This document shows, piece by piece, positions 39,601-47,683 of a stretch of 64,000 nt of DNA. The translations under genes and the position numbers were made by a program. The stretch's first letter is position 1, and each line of letters begins with the position of its first letter. A model generated the notes under the pieces. That model was not told the origin of the DNA. It did not search any database and was given only the letters and a program-made list of their open reading frames with translations. Source of the stretch: Gammaproteobacteria bacterium (GTDB lineage Bacteria; Pseudomonadota; Gammaproteobacteria; Legionellales; Legionellaceae); NCBI GenBank assembly GCA_024742995.1, contig JANSXK010000001.1, positions 1 through 64,000 of the forward strand. Reading direction: 5' to 3'.

Positions 39601-40033
39601 ATTGGTCATTTTTAAGATTGAATCTGGGCAGATGGTAGTGGATGTGGTGGCCTTTTCCGAAGTATTGGAGGAACATATCGAACCGCTGATCACAGGTGAC
39701 ATTGTGTTGGTTGAAGGAGAGTTGGGCCAAGATGATTATACGGGTGGTTTGAAAATCATGGCGAACAAACTACTGACTTTGGCATCAGCTCGTTGTAGAT
39801 TTGCACGTTGTTTGCGGTTGCAATTACGGCATACTGATGTTGATTTGATTCCAAAAATAAAAACAATACTGGATGCACATAAGGGTGATTGTCTGGTACA
39901 AATTTGCTATGCTAATTCTACAGTGAATGCCACATTAAATCTGGGTAAAACATTCTGTGTCCAGCCAGAGGAGCAATTATTATCACTGTTAGCAGAAACA
40001 TTAACTCAAGATCGTGTCGATCTTTGCTATTAA
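36605..40033 (+). CDS. dnaE: DNA polymerase III alpha subunit
   Basis: The replicative polymerase catalytic subunit, 1142 aa. The N-terminal PHP domain begins FVHLHLRTEYSLVDS, with an Arg at the third metal-His position of active PHP domains, as expected for a polymerase that relies on a separate proofreading subunit. The catalytic Asp pair sits in MPDFDIDFCMEGRDRVIEYV and the template-binding region in GPGRGSGAGSLVAYALG. A C-terminal OB domain follows. Start ATG 36605. No rnhB or accA neighbour is present. Confidence 0.97.
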   Translation: MSEFVHLHLRTEYSLVDSIIRIPALMDAVCAKEMQAVAVTDFCNLFAAVKIYKAAIAAGIKPILGSDLRFCHADAPETTFSFVLLCQTDLGYRNLTRLISKAYQEGQHHGQACVHHEWLSQHTEGLIVLSGGMAGNIGQALLQKDEDRARLLAEEWRTLFGDRFYLEITRTQRPEELEYNQRVVKLADDLKLPLVATNDVRFLSSSDYDSHEARVCIHQGQVLSDERRPKIYSPQQYLRSAEEMTTLFADLPQAIQNTVEISKRCTVTLNLGQPYLPNFPTQDGSSVEGYLTLLAKKGLDQRLDRLMAGGVSSRVPYDERLQIELDVINPMGFAGYFLIVADFIQWAKSHGVPVGPGRGSGAGSLVAYALGITDLDPLQYDLLFERFLNPERVSMPDFDIDFCMEGRDRVIEYVAEKYGRQAVSQIITFGTMAAKAVVRDVGRVLSHPYGFVDKIAKLIPFELGITLADAIKKEPELAQRYQNEEDVKELLDLALSLEGITRNAGKHAGGVVIAPSELTDFTAIYCEEGNTQLVSQFDKDDVEAVGLVKFDFLGLRTLTIINMALTTINQERKTRGEVEIEIETIPLDDSASFDLLKSCQTTAVFQLESRGMKDLIHRLQPDTFEDVVALVALFRPGPLQSGMVDDFIDRKHGLAVIEYPHPDLEPILKPTYGVILYQEQVIQIAQVLANYTLGGADLLRRAMGKKKPEEMAKQREIFTQGAEKRGVDIETSTAIFDLMEKFAGYGFNKSHSAAYALIAYQTAWLKAHYSAAFMAAVLSSDMDNTDKVVGFIHECRQMGLTVLPPSIQTSAYAFTVVDSSTIRYGMGAIKGLGQGVIQSLIEEQHSNGPFSSLFDLCRRLDLRKINHRVLEVLIKSGSMDDWGTERAVLMHNLDDAMHLGAQHSQNHSSGQANLFALFEESTGSDEYLDCPAWPVKQRLSGEKDTLGLYLTGHPVDPYELEFQAVIQPLAQLTEQSKKTVLTCGLIVQVKKIVTKRGKQLVIFKIESGQMVVDVVAFSEVLEEHIEPLITGDIVLVEGELGQDDYTGGLKIMANKLLTLASARCRFARCLRLQLRHTDVDLIPKIKTILDAHKGDCLVQICYANSTVNATLNLGKTFCVQPEEQLLSLLAETLTQDRVDLCY

Positions 40034-40046
40034 TGGGATGAGATGC

Positions 40047-40634
40047 ATGAGGTTATGGCAAAGGATAATAACTGTTTTTTCTATCGTGTTATGTGGCACA
40101 ACGTTCGCAGTATCCCATTCAGAAATATATGCTAATAGTATTTGGGCACCGTATTATCATGGCAAGCGTTTGGGTTATTGTTTATCGAACACGTCGGTTT
40201 GTGGTCAACCCGTAGCTGATCGGTATTGTAGACTGCTGGGATATGATGAAGCAGAACGCTCAACGATAGATTATAATGTTGGTTCGACCTCTTATTTGGA
40301 TCAAGAGAAATGTTGTCGAGGTTGGAAGTGCCATGGTTTTGAATTGATTCGGTGTACGGCCAAAACACTGCATAAGCCCAGACGTGATTACTATTACCGT
40401 TATAAAGAATTTGTATTACCACGCTACAATCATTATCGAGTTGATTGGTGCTATGAAAAAGGGAAGCGTTGTGGCAAGCGTGCAGCCTATTCTTTTTGTC
40501 GTCGTATGGGATATGCGAAAGTGACGGAGTACCATCCTCAGGAAGACATCGCATCAACCCGACATTTAGGAGACCGCCGTTTATGTTTCGGTGAGGATTG
40601 TAAAGGTTTTTCTAGTATCACATGCTATCGCTGA
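40047..40634 (+). CDS. Exported Cys-rich protein with a duplicated domain
   Basis: Unknown family, 195 aa. A signal peptide (MRLWQRIITVFSIVLCGTTF, cleavage near AVS) is followed by two copies of one domain, about residues 41-110 and 132-195. Shared features: YCL/WCY, CG..AA/VADR.C..LGY/MGY, a Thr/Ser loop, then C..W.C.GF..I.C or C.GEDCKGFSSITC. Each copy carries six or seven cysteines. The start is chosen to give the signal peptide; the frame is open further up and overlaps dnaE. Possibly a lectin-like or envelope protein; not assigned. Confidence 0.75.
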   Translation: MRLWQRIITVFSIVLCGTTFAVSHSEIYANSIWAPYYHGKRLGYCLSNTSVCGQPVADRYCRLLGYDEAERSTIDYNVGSTSYLDQEKCCRGWKCHGFELIRCTAKTLHKPRRDYYYRYKEFVLPRYNHYRVDWCYEKGKRCGKRAAYSFCRRMGYAKVTEYHPQEDIASTRHLGDRRLCFGEDCKGFSSITCYR

Positions 40635-40647
40635 TGGCGATTAACGT

Positions 40648-41793
40648 TTAGCCGCCACTTTGGTTTTTATGGTTAAGATCTGTTTGCTCCTCAAAGTTAC
40701 TGGGCCCTACAGATTTAAATAGTTGTTGAGAATAATTGGGTTGTTTGTTTTGGATATTCAACAACCAACAAATACAGTCATATAAATAACGTCCAATGGC
40801 TGTCGAAGTGAGTAGTTTTTCGTTTGAATGAATGGTTTGATACAATTTTTCTGTATCCGCAGTTTCTTGACACATTGCTCTAAGATCGGTAATGAGACGC
40901 AATTTATCTTCTTTGTGGCGGTCACTATAGGTTTGATGAACATCTTTTTCAAAATCATTGAGTAATTCAAGAATGGTGGATTTAATTGCAATATCGAGCA
41001 GGCCATACAATTGATATTTATCGCTTTCAGCTTCAATTTCATTTTGTGCCAGAATTTTTTTGATATGAATTTGTGATTGTAGCGTAGGCAATTTTTCCGT
41101 GAGTATTGTAATATCGGCTTCTTGGGCAATCTCAGAGGTTTGCCGTCTAATTTGGATGTTTATTTTTTTCAGTACATCTTGTACAGCTATTGCAAAATCA
41201 TTGTCATGATCATCTGGATCCAAATCGTTTCGCCTTTTCTCAAGAATGATTTTGAAGTTTAAGAGTTCGTGAAGTTCTATTTTTGTAATCAGGCCCACCA
41301 ATATTTTAAGATCTTCAGCTTTAGGTATCATCAGCAAGGTATTTGCATGATCAGGCAATGGTTTAGACAAGTTTTGATAAATCTCTTGTGCCAGCTGGTG
41401 TATCACGGCAACATATAAACCATCTGTAAAACGCACGACAATATTGCCTTCTGGGTGCTGAGATATAAAGTTGAAGGTTAAGTATTTTGATTTTATGTTT
41501 TCAATATAGTTTTGCATTCTGATGAGATCTTCAGGTTTTTCCTCAGCTATCACAGTAACAAAGTGCTCAAATAAGAGGTTGAGCATTTTGTCGGGGTCTA
41601 ATTGTTTGTCGAGGCCGTTAGTGCGCAATCGATAGTGATAGCCTACTGCTCTATCTGAGTCATGCTCCACTTCGGGTGCAACATTTCTTTCTGTCAGCAC
41701 TTCAATGCCAAGCTGATTCTTGAAATAGGTCTCTATCAAAGGAATCATTTCGAGGATGGTATCTTTTTGATAAATGTCGTATATATTATCCAT
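40648..41793 (-). CDS. Hypothetical soluble protein, 381 aa
   Basis: No recognised family. A charged, Leu/Lys/Glu-rich, mainly helical protein with coiled-coil-like stretches (for example LPTLQSQIHIKKILAQNEIE) and no signal peptide or membrane span apart from one short hydrophobic patch (IGRYLYDCICWLLNI) near residue 350. Start ATG 41793 with GAGGG 6 nt upstream; the frame is open 13 codons earlier. It has a near-consensus promoter of its own (41824-41852). It could be a cytosolic or secreted protein. Confidence 0.72.
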   Translation of the reverse strand: MDNIYDIYQKDTILEMIPLIETYFKNQLGIEVLTERNVAPEVEHDSDRAVGYHYRLRTNGLDKQLDPDKMLNLLFEHFVTVIAEEKPEDLIRMQNYIENIKSKYLTFNFISQHPEGNIVVRFTDGLYVAVIHQLAQEIYQNLSKPLPDHANTLLMIPKAEDLKILVGLITKIELHELLNFKIILEKRRNDLDPDDHDNDFAIAVQDVLKKINIQIRRQTSEIAQEADITILTEKLPTLQSQIHIKKILAQNEIEAESDKYQLYGLLDIAIKSTILELLNDFEKDVHQTYSDRHKEDKLRLITDLRAMCQETADTEKLYQTIHSNEKLLTSTAIGRYLYDCICWLLNIQNKQPNYSQQLFKSVGPSNFEEQTDLNHKNQSGG

Positions 41794-41823
41794 AATACCC
41801 TCAAAAAAATTACCTGTACTTTT

Positions 41824-41852
41824 ATTATACACATAATAAGTGTAATTATCAA
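41824..41852 (-). promoter_or_regulatory. Near-consensus sigma70 promoter of the 381-aa gene
   Basis: On the minus strand TTGATA (41847-41852) and TATAAT (41824-41829) are 17 bp apart, about 30 bp upstream of the ATG at 41793. This is one of the best promoter matches seen in the window. The rest of the gap to 42078 shows nothing recognisable. Confidence 0.7.
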
Positions 41853-42078
41853 CCTTTCTTGGCTATGCGCTATAGCTTTTTGACTCTTCTGGGATAGGCG
41901 TTAGCGGTTGAGAATCACTGTTTTTTTTGGGTGTTGGATTATGCTGGGTGCGGTGCTTGCAAAATCTATGGGATGGTATGTTGGTTGTAAGAAACGTCTC
42001 AATAGCATAGTGGTTGTGATGTGCTTTTTTATTAAACAATATTATTTTCCAATTTATTTATTAGGTGAAAATAGAAAG

Positions 42079-43077
42079 CTAAGATGCTAGTTCCAAAATT
42101 AGCTGTTCTAGCCCTTGCCAAATCATCCCGCTACGATTCGACTTTATTTGTTCATCCAAATGTTGGCAGGTTTGCAGCAGGGTATAGAGTTGTGTCAAAG
42201 ATAAGCGTTGCGAGGCTTGTTGATATAGGGCTGTTTTTTGTGACCAGATTTTTAATTGTTGGCAAGCGGTTTGGAAGGATATCGATCGTAGCAAATTCTG
42301 GAGCTGGATGAGTTTACGTATTTCTTGGCTTAGTAGCCAAAGAATGAGGGTTGGCTCTCCTTGGGCATGCTGAATTTGACGGATAATATGGAGGGCATGT
42401 GTGGTTTTTGCACTTAGACAGGCATCGCCTAATTCGTAAATAGAAAATTCACTTTGATCCCTGAGATAAGTTAAGAGGATATCAGTGGTTAGGCGCTGCT
42501 GTAAATCATGCATCAATGCCAATTGTTCGATAAACTGGCTGCAAGCCATCACGTTAGATTGATGATAGTAATGAATCATTTCAGGTACTTCTATATCAAA
42601 TTGTAGGTTCGATGTTTTCAGTTGTTGAATAATAAGTTTTTTGAATGCTTGTGGTGTTAAAGGCAGTATATGACTATGCACCAATTGAGGGTGACTTGCC
42701 AATGCTTGAACTTGTTTTGCAGGCAGTGAAGGGGCCTGAATCAATATCAAAGATCGAGGGTTAGGGGTTTCTAAATAAGTTTGAATTTGCTGTTTCCCGG
42801 CGGCATCTAATGTTTTTTTGGCGTAGCGCAGATCGAGAAAACAGTGTGTTGCAAATAACGCGTACGTATTGGCTTCTTGGAAACTCTCTGCCCAATCACT
42901 GCTTTGTTGTATGGTACGGATGGTTTCTTCAGTGGAAGCTTCCGTTTTGCGCTTCCAAGCTTGTTTGATCCACTGCACCGCTTGTTGGCATAGATAGAGA
43001 TCTGTGCCTGTTAGGATATATATCGCGGCACAATTTTTTTTCAGATGATGCTCTAAGGCGTGATATTGGATAATCAT
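42079..43077 (-). CDS. holA: DNA polymerase III delta subunit
   Basis: The clamp-loader subunit that opens the beta clamp. The N-terminal AAA+-like region (LTGTDLYLCQQAVQWIKQAW), RSLILIQAPSLPAKQVQAL and the C-terminal helical collar (QGEPTLILWLLSQEIRKLIQL) are typical. 332 aa, usual length. It overlaps lptE by 4 nt, in the conserved order leuS-lptE-holA. Confidence 0.93.
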   Translation of the reverse strand: MIIQYHALEHHLKKNCAAIYILTGTDLYLCQQAVQWIKQAWKRKTEASTEETIRTIQQSSDWAESFQEANTYALFATHCFLDLRYAKKTLDAAGKQQIQTYLETPNPRSLILIQAPSLPAKQVQALASHPQLVHSHILPLTPQAFKKLIIQQLKTSNLQFDIEVPEMIHYYHQSNVMACSQFIEQLALMHDLQQRLTTDILLTYLRDQSEFSIYELGDACLSAKTTHALHIIRQIQHAQGEPTLILWLLSQEIRKLIQLQNLLRSISFQTACQQLKIWSQKTALYQQASQRLSLTQLYTLLQTCQHLDEQIKSNRSGMIWQGLEQLILELAS

Positions 43078-43577
43078 GGCTGATAATGTCCAAGGCGAGC
43101 AATGATTTGAATCACAGCATCTTGACGCATCTCACGTTTTAAGGTGTTTTCTTCATCATTCGATCCTAGGATGCGGTTGCTATTGACTGTCAGTTGCCGT
43201 GTAGTGATGACGCTTCTCGTGGGGATGATTTCTTTGCCTTTGGCTTCTTGCACTTTGAATTTGACTTGATACGACATTTGATACTGCCTGGGTGTGGTAC
43301 TAGAGCTGACAGAGGTGACATGTTGTTCTTCATGGTCGCTCTCAATGATAAGCCAGTATTTTGCGTCTGCAGGCTGTGCTTCAACATGAATATGATAGGC
43401 AGTTAATTGTTTTTTTAGTTCAGGTCCTAGTGCACGGTTGGCAGCTTGCACTATAATCGCAACATCATCAATCCATAAGGGTGCATCAACCATACCGCGT
43501 AAATAAAAGCCGCAACCATTGAGCAAAACGCAGCCTAACACCAAATATAATAGGTGTTTTATAGGACGACGGATCAT
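43074..43577 (-). CDS. lptE: LPS-assembly lipoprotein LptE
   Basis: The outer-membrane plug and chaperone for LptD in LPS insertion. A signal peptide with lipobox LNGC (Cys at residue 22), then GFYLRGM, a hallmark just after the lipidated Cys, and the pattern YQVKFKVQEAKG and TTRQLTVNSNRILGSNDEE near the C-terminus. 167 aa is normal. Overlaps leuS by 4 nt upstream and holA by 4 nt downstream. Confidence 0.93.
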   Translation of the reverse strand: MIRRPIKHLLYLVLGCVLLNGCGFYLRGMVDAPLWIDDVAIIVQAANRALGPELKKQLTAYHIHVEAQPADAKYWLIIESDHEEQHVTSVSSSTTPRQYQMSYQVKFKVQEAKGKEIIPTRSVITTRQLTVNSNRILGSNDEENTLKREMRQDAVIQIIARLGHYQP

Positions 43578-46045
43578 GCGCTGACCACCAGATTAATCAA
43601 ATGCCGATGAGAGACCACGATAGATTTGTTAATTGATTTTCCTTCCAAAAAAGCCGATGCATGCTGTTTCGCGAGTGCCACGAGTTCTTCCTCAGACAAT
43701 TGGGTGCCGGCGGTAAATTCCGCTCGCAATTTACCATTGACCTGGACGACGAAATCAATTTCATCCGTCTTTAAGGCATTTTTATCTACACGGGGCCAAG
43801 CCGCATCAATAATTGCTTTTTCAAAGTCTAATTGTTGCCATAGCACATGGCAAATATGCGGTGTAATAGGTGCTAATAAACGGAGCAAGATACTCAGGCC
43901 ACTATAAATCACATAATGATCTTCAGGAGTTTGAATCTCATAAGCATGAAGTTCGTTAAAAAGTTTCATGCATCCAGAAACCACGGTATTAAATTGTTGA
44001 CGGTCATAATCCTGCAATGCCAACTGTAAGGTTTGATGAATATGCAAACGCGCTTTTTTCAAACGTGGCTCACAGGCTTGCCAATCAATAGTACTGCTAG
44101 GATCATTACCGCTTTGATTGATATCAATGAACAAATCACGGTGTAGATATGCGAATCCCCATAAACGTTTTAAGAAACGATGTGCACCGGACACGCCAGC
44201 ATCAGACCATTCTAAAGATTGTTCCGGGGGTGCTGCGAATATGACGAACAAACGTGCGGTATCGGCACCATAAGTAGCAATCAAATGGTTAGGATCAACG
44301 GTATTACCCATGGACTTGGACATCTTATGTCCATCTTTCAACACCATGCCCTGGCTAAGTAATGCGAGAAATGGTTCGTCAGAATTAACCAGTCCTTCAT
44401 CGCGCATGAGTTTATGAAAAAATCGTGCATATAACAAATGCATAACAGCATGCTCAATGCCACCAATATATTGATCAACAGGTGTCCAGTATTTTGCACG
44501 ATCATCCAGCATGGCATTGCCTTGGCCTTTACAAGCATAGCGCGCGTAATACCAAGAAGATTCTACAAAGGTATCAAAGGTGTCTGTTTCTCGTTGCGCA
44601 TCATGATCGCATTTTGGGCACTGAACGTGCGTGAATTCATGGCATTGTGCCAATGGTGATCCAGCACCAGTGATTTCAACAGTTTCTGGTAAGGCAACAG
44701 GCAAATCATCTTCAGGTACGGGTACAATGCCACAGTGTTCACAAATAATCATAGGAATCGGCGTACCCCAGTAGCGTTGACGGGAGACTCCCCAGTCACG
44801 CATACGATAATTCACTGTAGTTTTGCCTGATTTGTTTTCTACTAGAAAGTCACAAATCGCTTTTTTGGCAGCAGTGGAAGATAGGCCATCAAAGGTGCCA
44901 GAATGACATAGAACGCCTTCTCCTGTGTAAGCATTTTGATTAAAGTCGTGTGTTTTTGACGGTTGAATGACTTGTTTGATGGGGAGATCGTAAGCATGAG
45001 CAAATTCCCAGTCACGTTGATCATGTGCGGGCACAGCCATGACAGCACCAGATCCATAGGTCATTAGCACAAAATTTGCAATCCAGATAGGTAATGTTTC
45101 ACCAGAAACAGGATGGATTGCGGTGAGACCCGAATCAATCCCACGTTTTTCCATGGTAGCCATATCTGCTTCAGCGGTACTCATTTGCTGGCAAGACTCG
45201 ATAAAAGTTTGGATATCTGGATTGGATTGTGCTGCTTGTTTGGCCAATGGATGTTCGGGCGCAATGGCTAGATAGGTAGCACCCATCAAGGTATCAGGTC
45301 GAGTGGTGTAAATTTTAAGGGGCTTTGATTCTTCTGTGACTTTGAATGCAATATCACAGCCTTCAGAACGACCAATCCAATGGCGTTGCATTTGTTTGAC
45401 TTGGACTGGCCAACCATCTAACGCATCTAAGCTGGTCAGAAGTTCATCTGCGTAGGCTGAGATTTTGATGAACCATTGTGAAATTTCTTTTTTTTCAACC
45501 AATGCACCAGAGCGCCAGCCACGGCCATCTACGACTTGTTCATTGGCTAAGACGGTTTGATCTACTGGATCCCAATTGACCAGACCTGCTTTTTTATAGA
45601 CCAAGCCCCGTTCGTATAATTTGATAAAAAACCATTGGCCCCAACGATAATAACAAGGATCACAGGTCGTGATTTCCCTACGCCAATCAATGGCATTACC
45701 TAATTTTAAAAACTGTTCTTTCATGGATGCAATATTTTGCTTGGTCCATTCTGCGGGTGGAATACCATTTTTAATGGCGGCATTTTCGGCAGGTAAGCCA
45801 AATGCATCCCAACCAAAGGGCTGTAAGACATTTTTACCTAACGCTCTTTGATAACGCGCAATGACGTCACCCAACGTATAATTCCTCACATGACCCATAT
45901 GCAAAGAGCCACTGGGGTAGGGAAACATTGATAAGCAATAGAATTTTTCTTTATTCAAATCTTCAGACGCGTTAAACGACTGTTTTTTTTGCCAGTAAGT
46001 TTGAGCGAGTTCTTCAACATTACTGGGTAGATAGCTTATGTCCAT
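43574..46045 (-). CDS. leuS: Leucyl-tRNA synthetase
   Basis: Charges tRNA-Leu. The class I motifs are HMGH (residues 49-52 in SGSLHMGHVRNY) and KMSKS (around residue 574). The editing domain with TTRPDTLMGATY and YGSGAVMAVPAHDQRDWEFA is intact. 823 aa is near the family length (E. coli 860). It is the first gene of leuS-lptE-holA. Confidence 0.98.
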   Translation of the reverse strand: MDISYLPSNVEELAQTYWQKKQSFNASEDLNKEKFYCLSMFPYPSGSLHMGHVRNYTLGDVIARYQRALGKNVLQPFGWDAFGLPAENAAIKNGIPPAEWTKQNIASMKEQFLKLGNAIDWRREITTCDPCYYRWGQWFFIKLYERGLVYKKAGLVNWDPVDQTVLANEQVVDGRGWRSGALVEKKEISQWFIKISAYADELLTSLDALDGWPVQVKQMQRHWIGRSEGCDIAFKVTEESKPLKIYTTRPDTLMGATYLAIAPEHPLAKQAAQSNPDIQTFIESCQQMSTAEADMATMEKRGIDSGLTAIHPVSGETLPIWIANFVLMTYGSGAVMAVPAHDQRDWEFAHAYDLPIKQVIQPSKTHDFNQNAYTGEGVLCHSGTFDGLSSTAAKKAICDFLVENKSGKTTVNYRMRDWGVSRQRYWGTPIPMIICEHCGIVPVPEDDLPVALPETVEITGAGSPLAQCHEFTHVQCPKCDHDAQRETDTFDTFVESSWYYARYACKGQGNAMLDDRAKYWTPVDQYIGGIEHAVMHLLYARFFHKLMRDEGLVNSDEPFLALLSQGMVLKDGHKMSKSMGNTVDPNHLIATYGADTARLFVIFAAPPEQSLEWSDAGVSGAHRFLKRLWGFAYLHRDLFIDINQSGNDPSSTIDWQACEPRLKKARLHIHQTLQLALQDYDRQQFNTVVSGCMKLFNELHAYEIQTPEDHYVIYSGLSILLRLLAPITPHICHVLWQQLDFEKAIIDAAWPRVDKNALKTDEIDFVVQVNGKLRAEFTAGTQLSEEELVALAKQHASAFLEGKSINKSIVVSHRHLINLVVSA

Positions 46046-46129
46046 GGTCTCATCATAAAAGGTTAAATCAATTAATCAAGGATAACGCCTCTTGTAAGTC
46101 TCAGCAAGAGAAACGTACGAGCACCGGTA

Positions 46130-47683
46130 TCAAATATCGCTGCCTTTGTTTTTTATCCTCGTCCAAATAACACCACAAAGGATGATACAACACCACCCCA
46201 AAATTGGCCAATCTCCCCATAAGATCCAAGGAGTACTGCCTTGGGTTGGGTATAGCATGCCTTTTAAAACACCAGGGGAGAAAGCTGGTAAAGATTGTGT
46301 GATTTTTCCGTCGGGGTTAATGATTGACGATAAACCGTCATTATTGGCGACAATTTGAGGGCGGCCACTAAGAAGAGATGTGGCTTGAGCCATTTGTAAA
46401 TGTTGGTAAATAGCAAGGGAATGCCCAAACCAGCCATCATCGCTGATAGATACAATCCACTGCGCTTGAGGTAATTGTTGGCGTAGCAATCCCGGATAGG
46501 CTAATTCATAGCAGATTAAAGTAGCAAAAGGATGATGATGTGCTGTCATCAAGGGTTGCCCATGCATACCCGCTTGCATGTTTGATAAAGGCAAGTTCAA
46601 CCATTGCAGGAGTATTTCTAAGGATTTGGGAATGTATTCACCAAAAGGGACCAAATGTTGCTTGCGATATTGGCCTGAAGCATGTCCTAAACTGGTGATG
46701 GTATTGTAGAAATCGTCCTGGTTGGGCTCAATATCCTCTGGAATGCCGGATAGAATGGCGCTGCCAGCTGATTGAGCTTGCTGATGGAGATCTGTTAATA
46801 ATGCGTGTACATATGATTTTGGTACAGGAATGGCCGATTCAGGTAATACGATGAGTGCAGTATTATCTAATAAGGCAGTGATATGATCTTGGTAGTAGTC
46901 AATGATTTTCCAAAACAAGCGATCATCCCATTTGTCTCGCATGGAAAGATTGGCCTGGATCACACCTACAGACAGTGGCTTTTCTTGTATTTGAGTCCAA
47001 TGAATTGATTGCAAGCTTGTGGGGGTTATCAAAATAAAAATGAACAGGGCTAGCCAGCGTATCTGTGAAGAGAGAGGACGCATGGCTTGTACCAGGCAGG
47101 TTGCGGCCAGCACTGTTAAAAATCCAACCCCATAAACACCAATGAGGGGTAACAAAAATTTTAAAGGTGTATCAATTTGACCAAACCCCAGCATTAACCA
47201 AGGAAATCCTGTCAAGCATGTCGCTCGTAGATATTCCGACAAGCACCACACACTACTGAATAAAAGATTAGTTTGGAACGCGTTACTGCATGATGGCTTT
47301 AAATAATAAAAGATCCAAGCGCACAGTCCTGGAAATAGGGCTAGATAGGCAATGAACAATGAGGTGATACTGAGGGCTATCAAACCATGGAGGTGGCCGT
47401 ATGTGTGGATACTGGTATTGACCCAAGAGACCCCAACGCCAAAATAGCCCAATCCCAAAAGCCATCCCAGCTTAAATGCTTGTTTGGTGTTGACGCGTTG
47501 AAGTTGAGCAAAAAACATAGCCACACCTAAAATGGCAGCGCCTGGTTGATGAAAAGGCGCAAAACCCAGTGGCAGAAGTGCGCCTGTCAATATGGGCCAT
47601 AACCATGCCAATGAGCTGATTTTAGTAAAACGTGCAAACAGCCCAATTTGATTGCGTAGCGTTGTAATCATCCTAATATCCAT
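46130..47683 (-). CDS. lnt: Apolipoprotein N-acyltransferase
   Basis: Adds the third acyl chain to lipoproteins in the inner membrane. About six N-terminal spans and a periplasmic nitrilase-like domain whose catalytic triad sits in LPESAIP (Glu near 278), YRKQHLVPFGEY (Lys near 341) and LICYELAYP (Cys near 389). 517 aa from ATG 47683; ATG 47671 is also possible and would overlap the upstream stop in an ATGA. It is probably co-transcribed with the gene before it. Confidence 0.95.
   Translation of the reverse strand: MDIRMITTLRNQIGLFARFTKISSLAWLWPILTGALLPLGFAPFHQPGAAILGVAMFFAQLQRVNTKQAFKLGWLLGLGYFGVGVSWVNTSIHTYGHLHGLIALSITSLFIAYLALFPGLCAWIFYYLKPSCSNAFQTNLLFSSVWCLSEYLRATCLTGFPWLMLGFGQIDTPLKFLLPLIGVYGVGFLTVLAATCLVQAMRPLSSQIRWLALFIFILITPTSLQSIHWTQIQEKPLSVGVIQANLSMRDKWDDRLFWKIIDYYQDHITALLDNTALIVLPESAIPVPKSYVHALLTDLHQQAQSAGSAILSGIPEDIEPNQDDFYNTITSLGHASGQYRKQHLVPFGEYIPKSLEILLQWLNLPLSNMQAGMHGQPLMTAHHHPFATLICYELAYPGLLRQQLPQAQWIVSISDDGWFGHSLAIYQHLQMAQATSLLSGRPQIVANNDGLSSIINPDGKITQSLPAFSPGVLKGMLYPTQGSTPWILWGDWPILGWCCIILCGVIWTRIKNKGSDI

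Noticed and set aside
41908-42090. Possible 60-codon membrane peptide on the plus strand
   Set aside because: TTG start, no ribosome-binding site, overlaps the 3' end of holA and shows only hydrophobicity from a T-rich region.
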